Assembly (NCBI GenBank): GCA_023055355.1
Contig: JALJCS010000006.1
Coordinates: forward strand, 33,920,501-33,984,500
Direction of reading: 5' to 3'
DNA from: Agelaius tricolor
Lineage: Eukaryota > Chordata > Aves > Passeriformes > Icteridae
DNA: 64,000 nucleotides
This document shows positions 39,593 through 48,600 of this stretch, one piece after another. How positions within the stretch are numbered: the first letter of the stretch is position 1; each line of letters starts with the position of its first letter. The position numbers and the translations under genes are program-made. Under the pieces are notes generated by a model. That model was not told where the DNA came from. It saw nothing but the letters and a program-made list of their open reading frames with translations, and searched no databases.

Positions 39593-42500
39593 ATAGTCAC
39601 TGTTAGTATAATGAACTTTCTAAAATTGCAAAAATAATTATTTTCATGTACACAATGTTAATAAATGCTCTGCAGCAGACAAATCTGTCAATTTATGTTT
39701 TCCTAGCTCTTTTTGTCACCTTTAGTGCACATTGTACTGTTGGCAAATTTTACGTGCATATAACACACCTGCACTTTACAGATGTTTTATACAATAATGC
39801 ATTATTTATAGATAAACTTTGCTTTGGATTAATTATGAATCAGATTCTGACTGTAATGGGACTGCTTAAACATGTATACTTAATTATAAACAAGTATAAC
39901 AAACAAGTATGTGCTAGACTGTGACCTGAACAATCAAGTCAAGCAACTTAAATTATCACCGGAATTGCAGAGATACTTACAATAATGAAAAAACATATTT
40001 CAAGCAGAGGTGTCAGAAAAGCAACATTTAAACAAGATAATTGCTAATTAAAGTTTTTCATGTTTGGAATAAAAAGTATTTAGTGTATTAGCAATAATCT
40101 GGTATTTGGCTTCTTTAAACACTAGTGATTTAGTCACTGGTTAGGGGTTTAAACATATCCTGTTTCTTGGCATGTTTCTACTGTCACACTATTTGAGTTA
40201 GAAAAGTTCAATGGGTAATGTTAGCTTAGCTGTGGAACTCTGATATTTAATAGGATTTTATGAAAATACTAATATGTGCACATGGCAGCAAGTTCTCAGA
40301 GTTAAATATTGTCATAGAAGGGTCTTTTGATTCCATTATAATCCTTATTTCATTTAACAATTAAACAAATAGAGCCTGCTGAGGCCACTATTGAATAATG
40401 ATAATGAAAAAGTTTCTTCACCCCTTGATCTTCAAAAAGTTCTGGCAAAGAAAGTATATAGTTCACATTAGTATCAGATGAACTACTTTGGAAACCTGAG
40501 CTCACAGGGGTAAACAAGGTCTCTCTGAGTAGCTCAGTCTTGGTGACCATTTCTGGGATTTGGTTTATCAGAAATGCCTCCTTTTGTATGTGGAAATATT
40601 TTTCAATTTTAATCATTCAAAATGCATCTGAATAAACACTGGACTAATTTAAAGAAGTCCTGTAAAACAGAATGGCACAATAAGAAAAATCAGTGAATGG
40701 CCATCAAAAGAAATCTCAGATTTGGAGAATCTTCTACCTCTACCTTTATCTTGCTAGAACAACCTTTCTAGTTTAGTGTCTGATACAATGCTTTTATCAG
40801 TAATTAACTTTTAATATTTAGAATAAGCATAATACAGATACTATTGTATTGATTTGTGTGCCTGTATCCTTAAGACTAGATTCAAAAGTTTTACTCTTTC
40901 CTTTGTATTGAATCATCACCTTCACAGTCAAAAGTCTGGCAATGTCTGCAGGTCTTGATATCATTCATTACAGAACTGCCAAGGCTAAAGTTAAATGATT
41001 TCTTTTTCAGCGTTGTTATCTTGTTTCTATACAGGTTGGACAGATAAGCAGAGTTGAAAAGGGTTTTTTTAATCCTTTTTTCTCTGAGATAGGACTGATG
41101 AAATTTTGCTAAAGGCCTTAAAACTGGTATTCTGCTATGTGCATCTTAAGGAGCAAGATGACAGAAAGCACACATCTTCCTCACCAGTTTACTGGCAAGG
41201 CTCTGTGACAAATGGTTCCAATAACATTTTGTACCTGTTGTGTATAAATTTCATCTTTCAGAAGAAACAGTGATGCTCCTGACGACAAAGTGTCTCCTGT
41301 AGGGATGGCTTGTGATGTCCACATCTGTAGATACAATACTGGATAATATTTAATATTCAAGGCTGACTTCTCCTAGTTAAATGGTGAGGCAAGATGTCCA
41401 GGCAAGAGATGTTCGCATAAGGGCAAATGGTAAAATCACTGTATTACCAGCTAATGAAAACCACAAACTTTGGCTACTTTAGATCTTAAGTTTAATATTA
41501 ATGTCCCTAGTGTTTACAGTCTAAATCCTGCAAATGTGCACGTTTTCATTTAACCTTAAGCTTCGTTAATAGTTTGATTAAATTGGGACCATATATGAGT
41601 CACGTGGCAGTGTCAGGTTCTGAACTTCCTTGACCCACTAGAAATGATACTGAATAAGTAATATTCTCCAAAGAGCTTCATACTTTCCTCCAATCTGCAT
41701 CACGCCTTATGGTTCCTTTTCTGCTGCCGTGACAAGCAGCATTGTCCAGATTGCAGACAGAATATTGAAGAAAATGCTCTCACCAGCACCAGTCTGTAAA
41801 TAGGTGGCTGTTTAATGACCGTGGGGACACAGACGTCAATCTCTTCAGGAAGAGGAGATTGAAATGAGGGCTCTCATGCTCCAAGTGATCTAAACAGTAA
41901 AAAAAGACAGAAGACATCATCCCTGTGGCTCTGTGTTTTGGAGCTGTCCCTTGGTGTTCTGAAGGAAAAGATGGAGGTGTCTTCCTTTTGGAGACAGCTC
42001 AGAGCATTGAGCCACAAAGGTATGATGGCACTGCTCTGCAGTCCGTGGTAAAGCCCTGGAGCTGGGGAACAGGACTGAAAATGCACCCTTCAATCCAGTG
42101 TTTTCAGCACCAGTATGCTGAAGGGGGATATTTATGCTGCCTTATTCAAGCTATTTAGGATAGGTATCTGATCTCTGTGCCAGCAGTTCCAGGCACAGTC
42201 AGTGATCTCCTGAGGGCAACTGAGGGAACCTAAATTAAAAGTGTAGCGCTTTCATTCGACTATAATCTGAGTCAAGCTCCTGCATTAAGCACTTCAGCCA
42301 AATGCTGAAGGTCAGATGGTGTGGGCCATCTTAGGTGTCTCTTTGCTCAGTGTGACTCTTTGCACTCTTATTTCTGCGATTTCCAATTTTGCTCATGTTC
42401 TCAATATATTGTCTCCCGAACTGACTCAATTTCTGAATTCCAAGCAAAGGGCCAAGTGCCTCAACTATGGCATTTCATTTCCCTTTATTCAACTTAATCG

Positions 42501-42779
42501 TGAAATATCAAGCTCTTGCAACATGCAGCTGTGTTAAGAGGTAAAAATAAATATGCAGCTCTCTGAATTACTGCTCTTCCACCAAGTGCCTCCTGTTTGT
42601 CTCATAGCAAACCTAATCGAGTGTGTATGGGGTACGTGAGGGCACGTCGGCCGAGCATGCTGTATTGTGGACACGCTTGAAGGCAACCATCAAATTGCAG
42701 TTTCCGTTAAGCTTTTAATATTCCAGCACTCCATCACATTCGTTCCTTTAATAATTAACGGCTCTAATTGGACTAATTG
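39593..42779. other. Proximal upstream flank of PLCL2
   Basis: Non-coding sequence leading to the CpG island. A TGAGTCA/CACGTG composite site lies at 41596-41606. The last 200 bases (42600-42779) already show isolated CpGs and end with clustered TAATTG motifs. No exon is supported. Confidence 0.55.
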
Positions 42780-42780
42780 G
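42752..42780. promoter_or_regulatory. Homeodomain-type motif cluster at the island edge
   Basis: TAATTA (42752-42757) and two TAATTGG motifs (42765-42771 and 42774-42780, nine bases apart) lie immediately before the CpG island. The two ATTGG cores are also inverted CCAAT boxes, a common element of TATA-less promoters. Binding is inferred from motif shape only. Confidence 0.4.
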
Positions 42781-43313
42781 GCTGTCAGCGCCCAGTAGGG
42801 CCGTTCCAGCCTTTCCACCGCCGCCCCCCGCCCTTCCTGCGCGCCCGGGCGGCCGCAGCCCCTCGGGTGGGCAGGGGCGGGTGAAGGGCCCGGGGCGCCG
42901 ACGGGAGAGGCGGGAGGAGCCGCCGTCCGGCGCGGAGGGGAGCAGAGGATGCGGCCGGGAGCGGGGGGCCGGGCACGGGCTCTTTTGTGCCGGCCCGGAG
43001 CCCGGCCGAGAGGCGCGGGGCGGGAGCGTGCGGAGGAATCCTCCGGTGAGCGCGGGGCGCGGGAAGGGGCGGGCGGGTCCTGCCCTCGGGCGGAGCGCCC
43101 CCGAGCTGCCGGAGGGGGTGCTGGCGGCGGGGCCGCCAATCCGCGCGGGGCCGGCCGTGTGACTGGCGGCGGCGGCGGCAGGGGGGCGAGCCCGGATCGT
43201 TCGCTCAGCCTTCCCCGGAGAGTTTCCTCGCGGGGGCGGCCGGGGCTGCCTCTCCCCTCGGAGCTGCTGGCGTTTCCCCCCACGGGGCTGCTGCCGAGCA
43301 TTGGGCCGGGGAA

Positions 43314-43343
43314 GGCGGCGGCGGCGGCAGCAGCAGCAGCAGC
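43314..43343 (+). repeat. Compound trinucleotide repeat (GGC)5(AGC)5
   Basis: Five GGC units are followed directly by five AGC units inside the CpG island, upstream of the candidate leader donors at 43487 and 43859. It could lie in the PLCL2 5' leader or promoter. Short pure triplet tracts of this kind are often length-polymorphic. Confidence 0.85.
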
Positions 43344-43520
43344 GGAGAACGAGGGAAGCAGCCACATGAATCAGTTTCTCTCTGTATCCGGCTCCGGGCA
43401 GAGGCGGCGACCATAGCGGGGAGGAGGGGAGAGGGGAAAAGCGGCTCCTGCAGCAGCGGCAGCCGGGGGCTCCGCTCGCCGCTGAGGTGGGTAGCGGGGC
43501 CGCAGCGTGCGGGCGGCTGC

Positions 43521-43547
43521 GGGCGAGGGTGCCGCGGGGGCCGGGGG
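43521..43547 (+). promoter_or_regulatory. G-quadruplex motif in the PLCL2 island
   Basis: Four G-runs of at least three (43521-43523, 43527-43529, 43536-43540, 43543-43547) are separated by loops of 3, 6 and 2 bases, fitting the canonical G3+N1-7 pattern on the coding strand. It lies just after the candidate donor at 43487, so it would be in a leader intron or in the leader itself. Confidence 0.6.
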
Positions 43548-44140
43548 TGCCGCTGCTGCCCCGGCCGGGCTGTCTCCGCTCTAGAGCGGCTGGATGTCGG
43601 CAGGCAGCGGGAAGGGAGAAAAGTTGCCGAGGGCGCCCGGGGGCTGCCCCGCGGGGCGGCGGCGGCGAGCCTGCTCGTGTTCCGCCGCTTCTGGCCGCCG
43701 GTAGTGGCCGGAGAGGGGCTGCGGCGGATGGTCCCCGCCGTGCGTGGGACGGGCTTTCCCCCGGGCCGGGGCCGGAGGCTTTGGGGCGTGTTGTTCTGCA
43801 AGTTCTCTTTTCGCTCCCGCTTCGTTGCTTCAGCGATTGTGGGTGTCGCTGGATCAGGGTGAGAAAATACCGCCATCAACGCCTCTCGTTTTCCCGGCTG
43901 AGCAGCCCCAAAAGCTCCGTTCCTTCGGTCCCCTCCAGCCTCCCGCGCCCCGTGGCGGGCCGGTCGCTGTCCCTGTCCCCGCGGCGGGGCTGCGCTCGGT
44001 GCCCCCGGCGGGTCAGGGGTGTGCGGGCGGGGACCCCGGAGAGCCCCTCTCCTCCCACGCGTGTCCGTGTGTGCGCGCAGGGCAGCGCGCCGCGGTGCGA
44101 CGCTCCCCCGCCTCGTGTGAGGACCGGTTGTCACGTTTCG

Positions 44141-44159
44141 TCTCTTTTTCCCTCCCCAG
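44141..44159 (+). other. Candidate 5'-UTR splice acceptor
   Basis: A pyrimidine run (TCTCTTTTTCCCTCCCC) ends in AG at 44158-44159 inside otherwise GC-balanced island sequence, 230 bases upstream of the PLCL2 ATG. Possible partner donors upstream are CCG|GTGAGC (GT at 43041), GAG|GTGGGT (GT at 43487) and AGG|GTGAGA (GT at 43859). Together these would allow a non-coding first exon. Usage is not shown by sequence alone. Confidence 0.4.
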
Positions 44160-44388
44160 GTGCTGCGGGACTGGTGCTCGCCGAGCCGCCACCGACTCGT
44201 TTCGTCCGTCCCCCCTCCCCTCTTGGAGCTACACGGCCTCGGCTGCCAAATGCGCGGGGGGGAGAGACTTAGGCTCAAAATCCCCCGATCGTAAATAGAG
44301 AGAAAGCGGAAGGAGAGGCACCGCCGAGCGGCCGCGGGAGGAGGGGAGGGGGGCAGCGGCGGTGCTTCTGCCGTAGCCAGGGAGGCTG
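44160..44388 (+). other. PLCL2: PLCL2 5'-UTR segment next to the start codon
   Basis: This stretch lies between a strong candidate splice acceptor (pyrimidine tract then CCCCAG, AG at 44158-44159) and the PLCL2 ATG. If the acceptor is used, this is the 3' part of the leader and is joined to an upstream non-coding exon; if not, the leader is continuous with the sequence above. It contains one upstream ATG (44250). Assignment as UTR follows from its position directly before the CDS. Confidence 0.55.
44250..44294 (+). promoter_or_regulatory. Upstream ORF in the PLCL2 leader
   Basis: An ATG at 44250 opens a 14-codon frame that stops at TAA 44292-44294, 94 bases before the PLCL2 start. It is the only upstream ATG between the candidate acceptor at 44159 and the main start. 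Its start context is weak (C at -3, C at +4), so leaky scanning would be expected. A role in damping PLCL2 translation is inference. Confidence 0.4.
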
Positions 44389-44703
44389 ATGGCGGAGTTT
44401 GGCAGCGGTGGCGGCACCGGCGGCGGGGGGCTGCCCTCCTCCCCGGGGCCGGTCCAAGGCAAGGTGGCGTTCAAGGCAGGAGATGGGGAAGGAGGAGGAG
44501 GAGGCGGCGGTGGCGGGAGAACCCGCTTTGACAGTGCGGGCAGCCGGGTCTCCAACGGGGACTGTGCCCAGCCGGGAGCCGGTGAAGAGCCGGGATCAGC
44601 TCCTCCTGCAAGCCCGGAGAGCAGCAGCAAAGAAAGAGGATTTTCCGCCAGTCAACAACGAGAAGGCAAACCCGGCATCCCCCGGAGGAGCAGCATAATT
44701 AAG
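44389..44703 (+). CDS. PLCL2: PLCL2 first coding exon (phospholipase C-like 2, N-terminus only)
   Basis: The exon encodes 105 residues of inactive phospholipase C-like protein 2 (PRIP-2), a cytoplasmic scaffold that binds inositol phosphates, phosphatases and GABA-A receptor partners. The match rests on features I recall from mammalian PLCL2: the MAE start, a Ser-Pro-Gly-Pro motif near residues 18-21, Lys-Ala-Gly at 29-31, a nine-glycine run at 35-43, an FDS...VSNGDC block at 47-59, and the terminal PRRSSIIK at 98-105, which in the family precedes the PH domain. The exon ends in phase 0 at AAG|GTAAGA, the expected position. An in-frame TAG lies five codons before the ATG, so this is the first in-frame start; its Kozak context is weak at -3 (C) but has G at +4. 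The exon is low-complexity and GC-rich, and contains a basophilic RRSS phosphosite-like motif. PLCL1 also has RRSSIIK, but its N-terminus as I remember it fits much less well. No alignment was run. Confidence 0.92.
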
Positions 44704-45634
44704 GTAAGAGCTCCTGCTCCTCCCCATCGGGGTCTTTTTCTCTGTGACAGAGGCAGGGAGATGCGGGCGATACACTGGGCTTACAGAGCCTTGGCTCTAG
44801 ATGAAAGGACAGGCAGCTTTTTTCTTTCTCGTTTTTTTCTCCCCCCTGTGGCGAGGGGACTTGATTTTTCCTTTGTCAGAAGTGGACAACGGTGAGAGGA
44901 TGGCTTTGTATACATCCACGCTCGGGGGGGTAGCAGGGCGTTGTGTTTTGAGGTTTATTAAAGTAGAAGGATCTAACTCCTGTTAGGGAAGGTGAGAGAA
45001 ACTAGCTGGCTTGTGACAAGACAACATGGGCACCAGCCTGGCAAGGAAAGACGTGAATTGCACAGTATGCTTGTTATTTGGGATGCACCTGTGCAGAGCA
45101 ATTTAGTGGCTCCATTGGCTTGTGTGTGTGACAGGCACACAGCAGGTGATGAGACATTCAGGCTCTCATTGGGCTGGGGGTGGGAGAAGGTATATAATAG
45201 GGAACATTCTTCTTGTTAAAAATGACAGCTCGTTTAGCAGTAGGCTGAGTTATACTTCACCTATAGAAACATCTTTATAAGTAGCTCTGCACATTCTGAA
45301 CGCTTATGTTTCAGCTTGAAAGGTAGGGGGAGCATCAGTGGTAGAATGTAACTTGGGCAAAAAGGAATGGGATTTTTTAAAAAATACAATTATTTCTATC
45401 AAGACGCTTGTTTTGGTTTCTTAAATCCATGGTTCCTGAGATATATATTGGGTTACCTTTCCCACTCCAATGAAAATGTTGAGAGAGCACAGAGAAATTG
45501 CTCCAATGGTATAACAGCTGTGAAATGAGGCACAACTTCAAGTACTTAAGATCTGACTTTAATCAAGATCAGCTAGATCTAAATTAAGCTAGATGTGTTG
45601 TCTTCTTAGATATTTATATGCTTCCAAAATCAGC

Positions 45635-46600
45635 TGTGGTAGGCTGACCTTGACTGGATTCCAGACACCCACCAAAGCCACTCTATCACTCCCCTCCTCA
45701 GCTGGACAGGGAAGAGGAGATAGAATGAAAGGCTGAAAGGCTCATGGGTTGAGATAAGGACAGGGAGAGATCTCTCAGAAATTACTGTCAAGGACAAAAC
45801 ATGACAGTAATTTGTTAATTACAGTTAATTTGGGGAAACTAATTTATTACTAATCAAATCAGTATAGGATAATAAGAAATAAAACCAACTCTTAAAGCAC
45901 CCTTCTTCATTCTACCCATCCCCTGTGGTGCAGGGGGATGTGGAAGGAGGGTTGTGGTCAGTTCATCACATATTTCTGCAGTTCCTTCCTCCTCAGGGGA
46001 GGACTCCTCACACTTTTATCCTGCTCCGGCATAGTGTCTCCTCCCATGGGAGGGACCATGAACTTCTATAGCCTGAGTCTTTCCCACAGAGTGTAGCTCT
46101 TCATGAACTGCTCCAGTGTGGCTCCCACATGGGGTCACAAATCCTTCCAGGAGCCCTCTCCAGGTTGGGTTTCCCACAGGGCTGCAGCCCTCTTCAGGCA
46201 CCCAGCTCCCCTGCCATGGAGTCCTCCATGGGCTGCTAGGGGACAGCCTGTCTCACCCTGGTCTTCTCTGGGTCTGCAGGGAAATCTCAGCTCTGGCACC
46301 TGGGAGCACCCCCCTCTTCCCCCCCCTTCACTGACCTCGGTGTCTGGAGTGTTGTTCACTTGTCTGTTGTCCCCCCCTTTCTCTGGCTGCAGTTGCTTCT
46401 GATCAGTGTTTTTTCCCTCCCCTGTTAAGTCTGTTATCCCAGGGGCACTGCCACAGTCACTGGTGGGGCCGGCTTGGCCATCTGGGAGCTGGCTGGTGTT
46501 GGTTGTGTCGGTCATAGGTGCAGCCACTGGCAGCTTCTCACAGAAGCCACCCTTGTAGCGCCCCTGCCACCAAAATCTTGTCATGCAAACCCAAGAGACA
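45635..46600 (-). mobile_element. Avian retroviral-type LTR sequence, antisense in PLCL2 intron 1
   Basis: The sequence from TGTGGTAGGCTGACC at 45635 onward matches a bird LTR that I recall as widespread (CCACCAAAGCC..., CAGCTGGACAGGG..., repeated GGGCTGCAG-type modules and an end near a GCAAACCC motif). Read on the minus strand it has an AATAAA signal (plus-strand TTTATT at 45843-45848) and ends in CA at 45635, so the element points opposite to PLCL2. The distal end is uncertain: TGT...ACA-like termini would place it at 46600, but related sequence may run to about 46770. A minus-strand open frame of about 166 codons (46135-46635) crosses this end; I recognise no gag, pol or env domain in it. 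No second LTR or target-site duplication was found. The family name cannot be given without a library search. Confidence 0.75.
45779..45813. repeat. Perfect 12-bp inverted repeat inside the LTR
   Basis: AAATTACTGTCA (45779-45790) is followed after an 11-base loop by its exact reverse complement (45802-45813). It lies between the LTR terminus and the AATAAA on the minus strand, so it would fold in the R/U5 part of the element's transcript. Confidence 0.8.
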
Positions 46601-46669
46601 TTCCACCCCTTATCACTAAAAACCGCATCCATCATGCAGTCTTCACAAGTGTCAGTCGCATCAACAGAA

Positions 46670-46742
46670 AAGAATTCCCCACGCCAAAATCAAAACCAAC
46701 ACCATCACAACACCAAACAAAACACACACAATTCACCACAGT
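46670..46742. repeat. CA/AC-rich, G-poor tract next to the LTR
   Basis: Almost only A and C occur on the plus strand (CAAAACCAACACCATCACA-like), with hardly any G over about 70 bases. It follows the LTR core and may be the divergent outer part of the element, or a degenerate simple repeat at its edge. Confidence 0.5.
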
Positions 46743-46976
46743 TAGAGCATAAATTTCACACAATCGGTCCGTGTTTTACCCATTAGCTCTGTTGTTCTGT
46801 TGCTTGGATAGAAAAATGTGCAGAATATCAAGAATATCAATGCACAATAGTGTATTGAAAGTTGTGTTACCGTCTCCTGGGCCTTGCTTTAAAAACCAAG
46901 GGGAGAGCAAGGGCAGTGAGCAGTGGAACACATTTGACAGGCTGTACCCACCCTTCCTGTTTGAGCAGTGATGCTG

Positions 46977-46994
46977 GGTGTGTGTGTGTGTGTG
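46977..46994. repeat. GT microsatellite
   Basis: Nine GT units in intron 1. Confidence 0.9.
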
Positions 46995-47876
46995 CTAAAG
47001 AAATCATAACAATGGACAGGGGGCAGCTGAGCTCAGTATTGGAATAATTTCATTCTTCACTCTTTTTTTTACAGGTCTTTTACTTCTTAACAGTTTCTTG
47101 TTTCTTCTGTGGTACCCCAAGAAAGACAGTAGTGTTGTTTGCAGTGTGTACCGTGCTGTTCTACTACTTTGTAGTGTATGATTTAATTATTCTGCAACCT
47201 TCTGCCTCTCTGGGGACCAAGCAAGGTCATAGTACCTAGGGATTTGTGATATATTAAGATCAAGAAGCATGAGATAAGGAAATAGGTTTTGAATTACATT
47301 TCATGGATACCCGAGTCAAGGTTCTTAGTTTCTACAGGAATGACAGCACTTTGGAATACAAAATTATTCAACTTTCTGCTATTATTGCTCCTGAATACCA
47401 TTTTGCAGATGTGAGCAGTAATCTGTGCAGCAGCCAAGAACTGATTACTAAAACTTTCTGTTATTATTTGAATAATTATCTCAGGTGGAAAAATGTGGCA
47501 ACACTGCATTTAAAGTTATGTGGTCCATATTTATTTTAGATATGACTATTGTCATACTTCTGGGAAAAATCACTTGTCTAAATATATTCTGATTATGATT
47601 TTGCCTGCTTAGTTCAGCGGTTCAGGTGGTTTGAGTCCAGGTGTGTTGGTGCCTGGTTTTCACTATGAAACCTTATGGAATATCTGGCATGGGTAGTAAA
47701 CCTGAAGATGCTTCTTGCCTGCTCTTGTAGAGCAGAAGTCTGTAAAGAATGGGAAAAGTAAGATGTAATATGCTTTTGGAAAGTGTTCCTGGAGTTTTAA
47801 TAGCTTATAACTGCTCTTAAAGAAGATACAAGGTAACCTTAAGGAGCGGGTCTGTTCCATGCAGATGTAGATTTCA

Positions 47877-47960
47877 TACATTCATGCAAAACACGAAAAA
47901 ATTGATTGCCTTTCTTGAACCAAATCTGAGGTCCAGGGACTACATTCATGCAAAACATGA
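47877..47960. repeat. Intronic repeat block, copy 1, with an internal direct repeat
   Basis: A 20-base sequence starting TACATTCATGCAAAACA occurs at 47877-47896 and again at 47941-47960 with one mismatch. Between and into them lies a 50-base segment (47901-47950) that recurs at 48551-48600 with five mismatches. It looks like a small local duplication rather than a known transposon. Confidence 0.85.
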
Positions 47961-48550
47961 CTTTGTAGTTGGTATGTAAAATGCACCTTTGTGGAATATC
48001 TAGTACTTAAATGTTGTGTCTGCCAATTACTGTGTAGGTGCTTGGGTCACAAATGGAAATTTGACATTTGAATAATAGTTCTAGTTCAGATTAAATTCTT
48101 TAGAACCAAATGTTTGTGCATGAAAATCAGGAGCGCAGATCCGTGTTTTATTTTGGTTTCAGTCTGTGCTTCCATTGGCTGTCTATTTTCATAACTCTGA
48201 GAAGAGCAGTTGCTGCCTTTTTCCCTTTCCTTTCTCACTTGCAGTGTCTGTTCCCTTTTTCCAGTAGCTCCATATTTTTTCTGTCTTATTTCTTTTGTGC
48301 ACCTGTTAATTTTGACTTTTTCTTTCTCGTTTGATATAATATGATTTACCCTTCGAGGCTGAGGTGTCACCTAGGATGATGACAGGTGCTGCAGCTGCTA
48401 TTACTGGAAAAAGTAACGCAGTCTTTATACATAGTAGTTTACTTGGCCTTTCACTCTCATGTATCAGCTGTGTTTAGGCTGAAAGGATTAAATTCAATTT
48501 GTAGCAATTTGTATTGAATTTGTAGCAATTTTTATGGAATCATCTATTTT

Positions 48551-48600
48551 ATTGATTGCCTTTGTTGAACCAAATTTGAGGGCCAGGGACTATATACATG
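48551..48600. repeat. Intronic repeat block, copy 2
   Basis: This segment matches 47901-47950 at 45 of 50 positions with no gaps, in the same orientation and exactly 650 bases downstream. The similarity stops sharply after position 48600. Just upstream (48493-48530) the phrase AATTTGTAGCAATTT is also repeated twice. Confidence 0.85.

Larger units (their letters stand above)
42780..44770. promoter_or_regulatory. PLCL2: CpG island promoter of PLCL2
   Basis: Base composition changes abruptly from AT-rich DNA at about 42780 to dense G+C with frequent unsuppressed CpG, and falls back after about 44770. The island spans the first coding exon and about 1.6 kb upstream. GC boxes (GGGGCGGG type) occur near 42874, 43017 and 43065. 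I see no TATA box at a plausible distance, so dispersed initiation is likely. Both strands carry long open frames here only because GC-rich DNA has few stop codons. The exact transcription start cannot be read from the sequence. Confidence 0.88.

Noticed and set aside
1..42600. DAZL or another neighbouring gene in the upstream flank
   Set aside because: Synteny suggests DAZL on this side of PLCL2, but no RNA-recognition-motif coding segment or other exon could be recognised in any frame.
43205..44278. A 357-codon open frame on the minus strand and several others of 130-260 codons within the CpG island
   Set aside because: They start at non-ATG codons (the largest at TTG), are Arg/Pro/Gly-rich low-complexity shadows of GC-rich DNA, match no family, and conflict with the supported PLCL2 orientation.
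44399..44698. A 99-codon alternative frame overlapping PLCL2 exon 1
   Set aside because: It begins with TTG rather than ATG and lies wholly within the GC-rich coding exon; the openness reflects composition.
47609..47640. tRNA-like A-box/B-box (TAGTTCAGCGG and GGTTTGAGTCC)
   Set aside because: The two boxes are too close together and no acceptor or anticodon stems can be formed, so it is at best a decayed tRNA-derived fragment.
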